From Thermogemmatispora sp042408965 (GTDB lineage Bacteria; Chloroflexota; Ktedonobacteria; Ktedonobacterales; Ktedonobacteraceae), in NCBI GenBank assembly GCA_042408965.1, contig JBHOQN010000164.1:1-64000 (forward strand): 64,000 nt of DNA. The letters run 5' to 3'. Numbering within the stretch: the stretch's first letter is position 1; each line of letters opens with the position of its first letter. Positions 25,929-34,865 of this stretch are shown in pieces. The position numbers were made by a program, and so were the translations under genes. The notes beneath the pieces are model-generated. The model did not search any database, was not told the origin of the DNA, and saw only the letters and a program-made list of their open reading frames with translations.

Positions 25929-27104
25929 CTAGAGCAACAACATGGCATCGCCGAAGCTGTAGAAGCGATAGCGCTGACGAATGGCCTCCTGGTAGGCCTC
26001 TTCGATCAGGGCCTTCCCTGCGAAGGCGCTGACCAGCAGGATCAGCGTGGAGCGCGGCAGGTGGAAATTTGTGATCATGGCGTCTACGACCTGGAAGCGA
26101 TAGCCAGGGGTAATGAAGAGGCCAGTGTAGCCGTGATAGGGCCGGACCTCTCCGCCATGGAGGGAGGCTACGCTTTCGAGCACACGCACCGAGGTGGTGC
26201 CGACGGCAACCACGCGACCGCCACTGCGACGTGTCTCGTTGATCAGTTCGGCGGTCGCCTCATCCAGGTCGATCTCCTCGCTGTGCATCTTGTGATCCCT
26301 GACGTCCTCGACCTCTACGGGCCGGAAGGTATCCAGGCCGACATGCAGAGTGACGAAGCCTACGCGCACCCCCTGCTCCTGCAGACGGGCCAGCAGCTCT
26401 GGCGTGAAGTGCAGGCCTGCCGTAGGGGCGGCCGCGGACCCGGCGATGCGTGCATAGACGGTCTGATAGCGCTCCGGATTGGCCAGCGGGGCGCGAATAT
26501 AGGGCGGCAGCGGCATGCGCCCGATCTCCTCGATGAGCTGGCGCACGCTGCGCGGCTCGCCGGACGCGCTGGACCGGGCAGCAGCCTCCTCCGGCGTCAG
26601 GGTGAAGCGCACAAAGCGACCACCGGCCTCTGTACGCTCCAGGATCTCGCCCAGCAGGCGCGGCGGCTGGCCCGTGGCAGGCTCTTCGCCAAAGAGCAGC
26701 CGCGCCCCCTCGCGCAGGCGCCGGCCGGGACGCACCAGCGCCTCCCAGACATCGGCTCCCCGGTCGGGACGCTCGGCGAGCAGCAACACCTCGACTGCGC
26801 CGCCGGTCCCCGCACGGCGGCCGAGCAGGCGCGCCGGGATGACGCGGCTCTGATTGGCAATCAACAGGTCACCGGGCTGCAGGTAGTCGCCGATATCACG
26901 GAAGTGGCGATGCTCCAGGGCTCTGCTCGCGCGATGGACCACGAGCAAGCGCGAGGCATCGCGTGGCTCAATGGGTGTCTGCGCGATCAGTTCGGGCGGA
27001 AGTTCATAATCGTAATCGCTGATTCTCAGAGCGGCTGGCTGATCTGCCTCCAGGGGGTCCCTGCCTCGCTGAGGATCGGCCGGGCCGCTGCTATCTGCCT
27101 GCAT
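25929..27104 (-). CDS. queA: tRNA preQ1(34) S-adenosylmethionine ribosyltransferase-isomerase
   Basis: QueA transfers the ribosyl part of SAM to preQ1 in tRNA to form epoxyqueuosine. The conserved start DYDYELPPELIAQTPIEPRDASRLL (seen in pieces from residue 30), GDLLIANQSRVIPARLLG, AAPTAGLHFT, VTLHVGLDTFRPV, and YRFQVVDAMITNFHLPRSTLILLVSAFAG are diagnostic. At 391 residues it is some 30-40 longer than most because of a polar N-terminal extension (residues 1-28). The same ORF also has a 20-30-residue insert near residue 170. It stands alone here; tgt and queG are not in the window. Confidence 0.96.
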   Translation of the reverse strand: MQADSSGPADPQRGRDPLEADQPAALRISDYDYELPPELIAQTPIEPRDASRLLVVHRASRALEHRHFRDIGDYLQPGDLLIANQSRVIPARLLGRRAGTGGAVEVLLLAERPDRGADVWEALVRPGRRLREGARLLFGEEPATGQPPRLLGEILERTEAGGRFVRFTLTPEEAAARSSASGEPRSVRQLIEEIGRMPLPPYIRAPLANPERYQTVYARIAGSAAAPTAGLHFTPELLARLQEQGVRVGFVTLHVGLDTFRPVEVEDVRDHKMHSEEIDLDEATAELINETRRSGGRVVAVGTTSVRVLESVASLHGGEVRPYHGYTGLFITPGYRFQVVDAMITNFHLPRSTLILLVSAFAGKALIEEAYQEAIRQRYRFYSFGDAMLLL

Positions 27105-27341
27105 AGGTCACATCCCTACCTGATATATCTGTGTGTATGTATACGTGAGTCGTCTAGTGTTGCGCTGGAGCCGCGCTGCGGGTCGAGACGCACTCTCTTG
27201 TGGAGCGCAAGCGGTCCTCTCTGGCGTGGAGGAAGCAGTGTGTCGCCCGACGTGGATGCTGCGCTGCCACCTTTCCCGTCAGCAACCCTGGTCTATGATA
27301 GCACGTTCGCCATGAAACGCAAGCGGGGGGGCGGCAGCACT

Positions 27342-28991
27342 TCAGCGCGGCTGGCCGCTGCTCCAGCGTCGTTGCAGCTCTCCCCAGATGTCCTGCAGGT
27401 GCGCCGCTTCGGCCTCGGCAGGCTCCTGGCTTCCATAGCGCGCAGCCGTATAGGCGGCAGTAATGACCTCCAGGCGCGGATCGCCCAGGGACATCTGTGT
27501 ATCCAGGCGGCGCTGGTATTCGGCGGGGGTCTCTTCGCGGCGGCGGGCAGAGCCACGGCGAGCAGCCTCGCGCAACAGGGCACGGTAGATGGCGCGCACC
27601 CCGCGAGGATCTAGCGCTGGTGCCAGTGGCGGTTCTGCAGCCTCGCTCTGCAGCGCTCGCCGTGGCCGGAGGAGGCGCAGCAGTCTCTCGAGCATGGCTC
27701 TGATCTGCAGCCAGAAGAGTGCCCACGACCAGAGGCTCTCGTGCAGCTCCTCATCGAGGCGGCGCTCGTAGAGGCGCACCCGTCGCCGCCGCAGCATGCG
27801 GACGATCAGCCAGACAAGGATGGCAAGAACCAGCAACGGCACCAGGACGGCCAGCACACGCGCCAGGAGTATGGCCTGCTCTGGCGGTGGCACCGGGCGG
27901 GTCGGTCCCTTCACCCCCTGCGGGCGCCGGATCTGCGGCGGCTGACTCTGAAAATGCAGCGCCTGCAGCAACCAGACAACAGGCGACACCACCACAACGA
28001 CCAGCCGCGCCAGCAGAGCGACCAGCCAGTCGTAGATCAGCGCCAGCGGCGTGAAGAGCTGGCGCAGATCGTTGAGCACCGCGGCGCTGGCAGAGGTCAG
28101 CACGGAGAATGTCAGCAGGCCGAGGAAGATCCCCAGCAGGGCACATACCATGAAGATAGTACGCTCCTGGGTCGCGGGACTCCCCTCCAGCCCCAGCGGA
28201 TGCGAACGCCGCACAAAGGCCGCCTGCGCCAGGGCGTGGGCCAGCAGCGCACAGTAGAGCAAGAGAGGAATCAGCAGCATGAGGTCCAGCAGGGCCACAC
28301 TGGAAGCCTGTACCCCCTGACCGGCATGCACCAGGACGACCGCTCCCATGACGAGCGAGCCAATCAGCGCGCTACGCTTCACTCTGTCTGGCTCATAGAG
28401 GAGCCGCGCCAGCACAGTACCGCGCCACGTCAGGCCTGCCACCAGGACGAGGATCGCCAGCAGACGGTACAGGGGCATCCTGAGCAGCAGACTATCGTTG
28501 AGCAGGGCCTGCAGCCAGGCGAGATCGTAGAGAGGATAGCGCGGAGCATAGAGGCTGGCCCAACAGATAATGACGGCCAGCAGGGTCTGCAGCAGCAAGA
28601 AGGAAGCCATACCGGGCAGAGGCGCTCCGACGCGATCAAACTCGTCCAGGGGCGGCGTGCGCCGGGCGCTGCGTAGCTCCAGGCGGCGCCCCTGCCAGAG
28701 CACTCCCCAGAGAACCAGGAAGGGCGCCCAGAGTGGCATGAAGGGCTGATCAGTATCGAAGAGACGGAAGTCTGCAAAGAGGACCAGCACAGCGCTGATC
28801 CAGCAGGCCTCCAGGGCGGCACAGAGGTAGGGAACGAGGCGCTCACCTGGCGTCTGTACGCTCGGAATATGGGTGGTGGCCAGCCAGAGGCGCTCCTGGC
28901 GGCGGCGCTCACTCGCCTCAACACGCGCCAGGAGGTCGCGCAGCTCCTTATCGGGCGCGTTGCGGTTGCGCCGTGAAGGGTCCATGCTCAT
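27342..28991 (-). CDS. DUF4129 polytopic membrane protein
   Basis: The 549-residue protein has eight or more predicted TM helices (about residues 55-400), a final helix near 380-405 and a cytoplasmic tail. The tail segment AIYRALLREAARRGSARRREETPAEYQRRL with ITAAYTAARYG is the DUF4129 signature, usually found at the C-terminus of transglutaminase-like membrane proteins. No transglutaminase domain is present here. The N-terminal 35 residues are charged and coiled-coil-like. In related genomes such proteins often sit beside MoxR ATPases; none is seen here. Function unknown. Confidence 0.75.
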   Translation of the reverse strand: MSMDPSRRNRNAPDKELRDLLARVEASERRRQERLWLATTHIPSVQTPGERLVPYLCAALEACWISAVLVLFADFRLFDTDQPFMPLWAPFLVLWGVLWQGRRLELRSARRTPPLDEFDRVGAPLPGMASFLLLQTLLAVIICWASLYAPRYPLYDLAWLQALLNDSLLLRMPLYRLLAILVLVAGLTWRGTVLARLLYEPDRVKRSALIGSLVMGAVVLVHAGQGVQASSVALLDLMLLIPLLLYCALLAHALAQAAFVRRSHPLGLEGSPATQERTIFMVCALLGIFLGLLTFSVLTSASAAVLNDLRQLFTPLALIYDWLVALLARLVVVVVSPVVWLLQALHFQSQPPQIRRPQGVKGPTRPVPPPEQAILLARVLAVLVPLLVLAILVWLIVRMLRRRRVRLYERRLDEELHESLWSWALFWLQIRAMLERLLRLLRPRRALQSEAAEPPLAPALDPRGVRAIYRALLREAARRGSARRREETPAEYQRRLDTQMSLGDPRLEVITAAYTAARYGSQEPAEAEAAHLQDIWGELQRRWSSGQPR

Positions 28992-29177
28992 GGCCTCGGC
29001 GGCTCCCCCTGATTGAATAACTGCTGCAGCCTCGCTTCCCCATTATATGCCCCGGGCTGCAGGCACAGCAAGCCTCAGAGAGGAGGGAGAGAAGTTCACC
29101 CCGGCAACGTTTCTCTCAAGAGAGGCATGCTTTCCTCAAAAGAGCGTCGTCAGCCTGGAGAACGAGAGAGAGCTGCG
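28992..29177. other. Divergent intergenic region before the methyltransferase
   Basis: No gene or promoter was recognised. It leads into the decamer and pentamer repeat arrays. Confidence 0.35.
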
Positions 29178-29319
29178 GTGCAGCGTGGTGCAGCGCAGTG
29201 CAGCGCTGCGCTACGGATCGGACCGGATCGAATCGGCTTGAACTGGATCGTACCTCATCGTATTGGCATGGATCAAACTGGATTGCATCGTATCGAATCG
29301 GATCGGATCGAACTGGACC
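29178..29319 (+). repeat. Decamer and pentanucleotide tandem repeats ahead of the methyltransferase
   Basis: Three decamers GTGCAGCGNN occur at 29178, 29188 and 29198. From 29215 to 29319 the sequence divides into 21 consecutive pentamers close to GGATC or GAATC, with exact GGATC at 29215, 29225, 29245, 29270, 29300 and 29305. The array ends 21 bp before the methyltransferase start. The units are degenerate, so active slippage is doubtful. Confidence 0.85.
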
Positions 29320-29340
29320 GGAAAGGAGCAAGCAACGCCC

Positions 29341-31881
29341 ATGAGCGCCCGCAACGCCCGCGCTTTACCCGTTGAGACCGCCTCCAGCCAGCTTGGCCGG
29401 CTGGCCCGAGCGCTGGCCCGCCACGCACCTGTGCTGCGCGCACACTTCGCCCAGACGCTGGTCAGCGTCCGCTGGCCGGACCGGGCCGCGCTGGCCGATC
29501 TCTGGACACAGGGTCTCTGCTGCGCGCTGGTCGCAGCATGGCTCTACGCAGAGGAGGACGAGCGCCCGCTGGCACTCCACGAGGTAGTGCCGTTCCTGCC
29601 AGAACACATTCTGCCGGAACGACTGAGCGCCGCACTGAGGACGCCCCCACTGGCCGATCTGTTGCCCGAACTGCAGCAGATCGTGAGCGCGGCCTGCGCA
29701 ACCCTGCCGCAGCGGGAGCAACTGGCCGCCGCGCTGGCCCAGGACCCCCTGATCGCCTTCTACGAGACCTTCGCCCAGGCCTGCCACCCGCACCTGCGCG
29801 CCACCTGCGGCTGCTACGCCACACCAGCCCCCGTCGTCTCCTACATCGTACGCAGCATCGATATGCTTCTACGCAACAGCGCAGGCCTCGCCGACGGCCT
29901 GCTGGCACTGGAGCAGTTAGAGATCCTCGACCCGGCCGTCGGCAGCGGCGCCTTTGTACAGGGGCTGATCAGCCACCTGCACCGGCTGCATCGCCAGCGC
30001 CGGGGGAGCGCCACGGAGCAGGGAGCAGAGACCTGGCGCGCCTTCGTTCACGAGCAGCTACTGCCCCACCTGTGCGGCTACGATCTGCTGCCAGCGCCGC
30101 TGCTGGTCGCCTCGCTCGCCACCGGCCTCTTCCTGGCGCGCACTGGCTACGATCTGCGCCGCGAGGGGAGCCGGCTCCCTCTCTACCAGGGTGACGCCCT
30201 GCAGCGCCTGAGCGAGCGCCCCCTCCACGGCAGGCTGCCGCTGGTCATTGGCAATCCCCCCTACGGTCTCTTCGGTCGCCCACCGTCCAGTGCCTGGCTG
30301 CGCAGGCTGCTGCAGGACTACAAGCGTGATTTACACGAACGCAAACTGAACCTCGACGACGACTTCATCAAGTTCATACGCTGCAGCCAGTGGTACATCG
30401 AAGAGGCCGGCCAGGGCCTGCTGGCCTTCATCACCAGCCACACCTATCTCGATGGCCTGACGCATCGCCGCATGCGCCAGGCGTTGCGCGAAACCTTCGA
30501 CGAGATCTACATCCTCGACCTTCATGGCAACGCACGGCAGCAGAGCCTTTGCACCGCAGACGAGCGCGACGAAAACATCTTTCCCATCCGTCAGGGCGTG
30601 GCCATCGGGATCTTTCTGCGGCAGGCCAGAGCAGCAGGGCGAAGAGACCGCGCGGCGCTCGTGCGACATGCCGAACTCTGCGGCACACGCCGTACGAAAT
30701 ACGCCCATCTGCAGGAGGCGGATCTGGCAACCACGCCCTGGCAGACCCTGGAGCCACAGGCCGGCTTCTACTTCTTCGTCCCGCGCTCCCTGGACCACCT
30801 CGGCGAGTGGCAGGCCCTGCCCTCGCTTCCGACGATCTTCCCCCTCTTCAGCACGGGAATCAAAACCCATCTGGACGCCGTGCTGGTCGGCGAGTCCGAC
30901 GAGAGCATCGCCCACAAGATCGCCCGCTACATCGCCACCTACGGCGAGGGCCTTCCTGCGCGCGCACCCCGCGGTTCACCGCAGCACAAGGCCGCCCTGC
31001 TCCGCCAGCTCGAGTCCCTACCGCCAGAGCAGCTCTACCACGACTACGCCTATCGCCCCTTCGATACACGCCGCATCGCCTACTGGCCCGCCGCCATCGA
31101 GGCCGGCGATCATCGCTTCCCCCTCATGCGCCACGCCCTCAGGGAGAATGTGCTGCTCGTCACCACGCGGCAACTCAGCCAGGGCAGCTTCAACCACGTC
31201 TTCGTCAGCGCCACCCTGAGCGACATGTGCCTCCTCTCAACAGCAACACGCGAGTGCGCCTACTTCTTTCCACTCTACATCTTCGAGGAGGAAGGAGCCG
31301 GACGGCGGCCCAATCTCGCCCCGGCCTTCGTCAACGACCTGAGCACGTGCCTGGGACTGCACTTCGTTCCCCAGGGGACAGGAGACCTCGAGACCAGCTT
31401 CGGACCCGAGGCTGTCCTGGCCTACATCTACGCCCTCCTGCACGCCCCCGTCTACCGTCAGCGCTACCAGGAGCTGCTCAGCCTGGACTTCCCGCACATA
31501 CCCCTGCCAGCGACGCGCGCGCAGTTTCGCGCCCTCTGTCACACAGGCACCCGGCTGCTGGCCCTCCACCTGCAGCAGACCCCAGCACCGCGCCAGAGGG
31601 ATCACACGAATAGCGAGGGCTGTCTCATCGAGCACGTGCACTACAGCGAGAGTGGCGGCGGGCGCGTCTGGCTCAACGCGCGTCAGTCCATCGAAGGTCT
31701 GCCGCCGGCGATCTGGCAGTTCCGCATCGGACATTATCAGATCTGTGCTCGCTGGCTTCAGGAGCGCCAGGGACACCGGCTCAGCCCTCGCGATTACCTC
31801 CAGTACCGGCACATCACGGCCATTATCGCCGAGACCTTGCAGCTGATGGAGGCGAGCGACGCCCTTCTGCAGGGCGCTTGA
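29341..31881 (+). CDS. N-6 adenine DNA methyltransferase, type ISP/IIG-like, solitary
   Basis: The 846-residue protein has SAM motif I DPAVGSGAFVQG (about residue 201) and catalytic motif IV GNPPYGLFG (about residue 304), which is typical of adenine-N6 methylases. The C-terminal half carries the stretch YAYRPFDTRRIAYWPA, found in the target-recognition part of type ISP and related enzymes. No N-terminal nuclease motif and no helicase are seen, nor a partner restriction gene nearby. It may be an orphan methylase, or a remnant or component of a larger system. ATG 29341 follows GGAAAGGAG; upstream in-frame codons read through the pentamer repeat. Confidence 0.85.
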   Translation: MSARNARALPVETASSQLGRLARALARHAPVLRAHFAQTLVSVRWPDRAALADLWTQGLCCALVAAWLYAEEDERPLALHEVVPFLPEHILPERLSAALRTPPLADLLPELQQIVSAACATLPQREQLAAALAQDPLIAFYETFAQACHPHLRATCGCYATPAPVVSYIVRSIDMLLRNSAGLADGLLALEQLEILDPAVGSGAFVQGLISHLHRLHRQRRGSATEQGAETWRAFVHEQLLPHLCGYDLLPAPLLVASLATGLFLARTGYDLRREGSRLPLYQGDALQRLSERPLHGRLPLVIGNPPYGLFGRPPSSAWLRRLLQDYKRDLHERKLNLDDDFIKFIRCSQWYIEEAGQGLLAFITSHTYLDGLTHRRMRQALRETFDEIYILDLHGNARQQSLCTADERDENIFPIRQGVAIGIFLRQARAAGRRDRAALVRHAELCGTRRTKYAHLQEADLATTPWQTLEPQAGFYFFVPRSLDHLGEWQALPSLPTIFPLFSTGIKTHLDAVLVGESDESIAHKIARYIATYGEGLPARAPRGSPQHKAALLRQLESLPPEQLYHDYAYRPFDTRRIAYWPAAIEAGDHRFPLMRHALRENVLLVTTRQLSQGSFNHVFVSATLSDMCLLSTATRECAYFFPLYIFEEEGAGRRPNLAPAFVNDLSTCLGLHFVPQGTGDLETSFGPEAVLAYIYALLHAPVYRQRYQELLSLDFPHIPLPATRAQFRALCHTGTRLLALHLQQTPAPRQRDHTNSEGCLIEHVHYSESGGGRVWLNARQSIEGLPPAIWQFRIGHYQICARWLQERQGHRLSPRDYLQYRHITAIIAETLQLMEASDALLQGA

Positions 31882-32314
31882 TGACCTGGCAACCTTCCCA
31901 ACAGGGCAGCAGCAGGCGAGGACCCGCAGACAGAAGGTCCTATCAGAAGAGAAAAAACCTGTTCTTCCGCGTCTAATCTCAATGATTGGATGCTATAATT
32001 ACCAGTGTCCGAGAGCATACTGGCCCGAGACTGGCTGACTGGCTGGCGGGCTGACTGACCGGTCCTCGCCTGCTTGCTTGAGAGAGCAGAGCGGAGAAGA
32101 ACCAGACAACGAACAAACGAACGCACTGACCTGTGACCGTCTACACGGTGGAAATAGAGCGTAAGGTAAGGGCCGGCGTGCGGGCGGGCCGGCGGCAGCC
32201 ATTGAGCGCCAGAGCGGGCGAGTGAGGCCTGCCCCGCCCGTAACGTTGAGACGAGACGACCGTTGAGTTGCCGAGTGGGCCCATAGAACATAAGATGAGG
32301 GGGCTGCTGGTCAC
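31882..32314 (+). other. Long leader of the receiver-plsX unit
   Basis: TATAAT (31994-31999), with a TGC extended -10 and a poor -35, is the probable promoter element. The 310 bases that follow are low-complexity, with reiterated GGCTGACT (32033 and 32049) and ACGAAC motifs, and contain no believable gene. A leader this long could hold regulatory structure. Confidence 0.45.
31994..31999 (+). promoter_or_regulatory. Extended -10 promoter element
   Basis: TGCTATAAT contains a perfect -10 with the TGn extension. The -35 position reads GTCTAA and is poor. It faces the receiver gene 316 bp downstream. Confidence 0.5.
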
Positions 32315-32686
32315 ATGACAAAGAAAATTCTAATTATGGACGACGAGCCCACGATCGCCGATCTGTTGACGGAGGCGCTGGCGGACGAGGGCTACGAGAC
32401 CTACATGACCACACAGAGTCTGCGCTTCTACGACGCTGTGCGTGAACACGACCCGGATCTGATTCTGCTCGATATCATGATGCCCTACCTGGATGGGCGT
32501 GATGAGTTAAAGCTCATGGAGATGTGGGGGGAGAAAAAGATCCCGGTGATCATCGTCACAGCCTATCCCAACGTCGCCAGCGAGGAGCAGAATCTGCGCG
32601 AGGCCGGTGTGGTCGCGATCGTGCCCAAACCATTCAACCTGGACGATCTGGTTGAGCTTGTCCATACAACCATCGGCGAACCATAG
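32315..32686 (+). CDS. Single-domain response regulator (receiver)
   Basis: A 123-residue receiver: acidic pair in ILIMDDEP, phosphoacceptor Asp53 in LILLDIMMP, Thr in VIIVTAYP and Lys in VPKPFNLDD. It has no output domain, so it acts through partners or a phosphorelay. It is 12 bp upstream of plsX and probably co-transcribed with it, an unusual partner for a phospholipid gene. No kinase is adjacent. Confidence 0.92.
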   Translation: MTKKILIMDDEPTIADLLTEALADEGYETYMTTQSLRFYDAVREHDPDLILLDIMMPYLDGRDELKLMEMWGEKKIPVIIVTAYPNVASEEQNLREAGVVAIVPKPFNLDDLVELVHTTIGEP

Positions 32687-32698
32687 GGAGGGCAACGC

Positions 32699-33775
32699 AT
32701 GGCGGCAAAGGTGCGCGTCGCCCTGGACGCAATGGGGGGCGATCACGCGCCCGCGGCAACCGTTCAGGGGGCCGTTGAGGCGGCACGTGAATACGGCATC
32801 GGCGTCCATCTGGTAGGCCGAGAAGATCTGATTCGCGCCGAACTGGCGCGCTACGATACGCAGGGACTTGATCTGCCGATCACCCACACCGAGGAGGTGA
32901 TCGAGATGGACGAGCACCCGGCCAACGCCGTGCGCCGCAAGAAGAACGCCTCCATGATCGTGGCGCTGCAGCTAGCGCGGGACGGCGAGGCCGTCGGCGC
33001 GGTCTCCGCGGGCAACAGCGGTGCGATGATGGCGGCCTCGCTCTTCGTGCTGCGCCGCATCGCCGGCGTGGATCGGCCCGCGCTGGGGGCCGTGCTGCCA
33101 ACGCGCAGCCGCGCGGCGCTGGTGCTCGACGCCGGGGCCAACACCGACTGCAAGCCCGAATATCTGCAGCAGTTCGCCCTGATGGGCTCCGTCTACATGG
33201 AACGTATCTTCCGCGTCGCGCAACCGCGCGTGGCCCTGCTGGCCAATGGAGAGGAGGAGACCAAGGGCAATCAGCAGGTGCAGGAGGCCCACCAGTTGCT
33301 CAAGGCCAGCGCGCGGCAACTGGGGCTGAACTTTATCGGCAACGTCGAGGGACGCGACATCCCCGCCGGCGCCGCCGAGGTGGTGGTCTGCGATGGCTTT
33401 GTGGGCAACGTCGTCCTCAAGCTGAGCGAGGGTCTGGCCGAGACCCTCATCGGCATGCTGCGCACCCAGATGACCGCCAATCCTGTCAGCACCCTGGCCG
33501 CAGCCGTGCTGAGGCCGGGCCTGAAACGGCTCTTTAAGCGCCTCGACTACGCCGAATACGGCGGTGTTCCCTTGCTCGGCGTGAACGGCGTGGCCGTCGT
33601 CGCCCATGGACGCTCGAACGCCAAAGCCATCAAGAACGCCCTGCGCGTGGCGCGTGAAACGGCCGAGCTGGGCGTGGTGAGCGCCATCGCCGAGGGTCTG
33701 GCGAAGCTGGGAAGCGAGGGCAGAGAGGGCAGCGGTGGAAACGAGGGGCAGCCGCGCGCCGAGGCCGAGGTCTAG
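32699..33775 (+). CDS. plsX: Phosphate acyltransferase PlsX
   Basis: PlsX makes acyl-phosphate from acyl-ACP for phosphatidic acid synthesis at the membrane. The 358-residue protein starts with the diagnostic VRVALDAMGGDHAP and contains MDEHPANAVRRKKNASM, AVSAGNSGAMMA, ADLLANGEE-type ALLANGEEETKGNQQ, and CDGFVGNVVLKLSEG. It has a GGAGGG ribosome site. The usual neighbours rpmF, fabH, fabD and acpP are absent. A polar tail of about 20 residues (Gly/Glu-rich) extends beyond the typical end. Confidence 0.96.
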   Translation: MAAKVRVALDAMGGDHAPAATVQGAVEAAREYGIGVHLVGREDLIRAELARYDTQGLDLPITHTEEVIEMDEHPANAVRRKKNASMIVALQLARDGEAVGAVSAGNSGAMMAASLFVLRRIAGVDRPALGAVLPTRSRAALVLDAGANTDCKPEYLQQFALMGSVYMERIFRVAQPRVALLANGEEETKGNQQVQEAHQLLKASARQLGLNFIGNVEGRDIPAGAAEVVVCDGFVGNVVLKLSEGLAETLIGMLRTQMTANPVSTLAAAVLRPGLKRLFKRLDYAEYGGVPLLGVNGVAVVAHGRSNAKAIKNALRVARETAELGVVSAIAEGLAKLGSEGREGSGGNEGQPRAEAEV

Positions 33776-33872
33776 AGCGAAAGAGCGGAAGTCGGCAAGA
33801 GGAATCAGGGCAGCAGCTCGGCCGCGCCGAGATCACGCCATGCGTAGGTCGAGCCGAGCTGAGCCAGGCCAG

Positions 33873-33919
33873 ACAGGATAGAACAGGACGGGGGGCAGTT
33901 CTGTCCGGTTCCATCCTGT
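33873..33919. terminator. Long hairpin between plsX and the J-domain gene
   Basis: Arms 33873-33889 (ACAGGATAGAACAGGAC) and 33903-33919 pair at 15 of 17 positions around a 13-nt loop. It lies between converging genes and could stop transcription from both sides. No strong U-tract is present. Confidence 0.65.
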
Positions 33920-33930
33920 TCTGTTCCGCC

Positions 33931-34281
33931 TCACTCCTCCCTCAGGCCGCGTCTCAATTCGCGCACAAAGCCGACCAGGCCCTCAAACCAGGTCATCTCT
34001 GTAGCTGCTGTTGTCCCCATTATCCCTCCCTGAGCGCGTTTGAGCCGTGCCTCGCGCAGGGCGCGCACGCGCAGTTCAGCGGCACGATGGGCATCGTAGG
34101 CTGCACGCTTACGCGGGTCGCGCAGCACCTCGTAGGCCTCGTTGAGCAGTTTGATCTGCCGATCCTGAACGCCATGGTTGAGATCCGGGTGATAGTGGCG
34201 CGCCAGCCGGAGATAGGCCCGCCTGATCTCTCCATCGCTGGCCGTGGGCGTTACGCCCAGCACAGCGTAGTAGTCCTGCAT
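33931..34281 (-). CDS. Small J-domain protein (DnaJ-like)
   Basis: A 116-residue protein whose first 65 residues are a J domain: DYYAVLGVTPTASDGEIRRA, then the catalytic HPD in ARHYHPDLNHG, then LNEAYEVLRDPRKRAAYD. J domains stimulate Hsp70 ATPase. The zinc-finger and substrate domains of classical DnaJ are missing. The tail (about 66-116) is basic and helical, and might target a specific client. It is 15 bp downstream of dut in a leftward pair. Confidence 0.9.
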   Translation of the reverse strand: MQDYYAVLGVTPTASDGEIRRAYLRLARHYHPDLNHGVQDRQIKLLNEAYEVLRDPRKRAAYDAHRAAELRVRALREARLKRAQGGIMGTTAATEMTWFEGLVGFVRELRRGLREE

Positions 34282-34296
34282 CGTGGCCTCCCTTCC

Positions 34297-34746
34297 TCAC
34301 GCCCCTGTGCTGCCGAAGCCGCCGCGCGTCGGCCCCATCGTCGCCGACTCCTCCCAGGAGGCGCGCGCCACCGGCAGAAAGATACCCTGAGCGATGCGCT
34401 CGCCGCGTCTCACCAGCACGCTCTCGTCGCCAAAATTATAGACCTGGATCAGCAGCTCATCGCCCTCGCCGCAGTAATCCTGGTCGATCACCCCCAGGCC
34501 ATGAGGAATCAGCAGGCCCTTGCGACGGGGCGTGCTGCTGCGCAACGTCACCAGCAACATATAGCCGGGCGGTGTGCGTACGATCACATTGCCAGGAATC
34601 CAGCCCAGACAGCGCGGCGCGATCTCCCTATCCTCGCGACAGAGCAGGTCAAAGCCCACCGATCCCGCTGTGGCATAGGTCGGCAGCGGCAGTTCCGGGT
34701 CGACTCGTTTAATGCTTACTTTGAGTGGTTGCAGAGAGTTCTCCAT
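34297..34746 (-). CDS. dut: dUTP diphosphatase
   Basis: dUTPase hydrolyses dUTP to dUMP, preventing uracil incorporation and feeding dTMP synthesis. The 149-residue trimeric-type protein has five ordered motifs: AGSVGFDLL, LRSSTPRRKGL, GVIDQDYCGEGDELLIQVYN, RGERIAQGIF, and the C-terminal RGGFGSTG. Motif 1 and motif 2 are slightly divergent from the AGYDL and GRSS forms, so relatedness to the dCTP deaminase group is possible. ATG 34746 was chosen; an in-frame TTG at 34782 is less likely. It is followed 15 bp on by the J-domain gene. Confidence 0.88.
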   Translation of the reverse strand: MENSLQPLKVSIKRVDPELPLPTYATAGSVGFDLLCREDREIAPRCLGWIPGNVIVRTPPGYMLLVTLRSSTPRRKGLLIPHGLGVIDQDYCGEGDELLIQVYNFGDESVLVRRGERIAQGIFLPVARASWEESATMGPTRGGFGSTGA

Positions 34747-34865
34747 TTCTGCTATTCTAGAAAAGAGCCTCTGCAACGTCAAGAGAACACGCTAAGATTC
34801 CTTGAAGGAGCACTGCAGTTTCATACATAGCGGCCTGCGCTTGCGTCCGCCGCCGTCTGATTCAT

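Noticed and set aside
26061..27614. A frame of more than 500 codons antisense to queA and the DUF4129 gene
   Set aside because: It spans two clear genes on the other strand and an intergenic gap; composition is that of a GC-rich shadow.
29215..29319. Possible CRISPR-like array before the methyltransferase
   Set aside because: Units are five bases long and contiguous without unique spacers; it is a simple repeat, and no cas genes are present.
30390..31613. A 407-codon frame within the methyltransferase gene in another phase
   Set aside because: Overlaps the methyltransferase completely and reads as Arg/Pro-rich noise.
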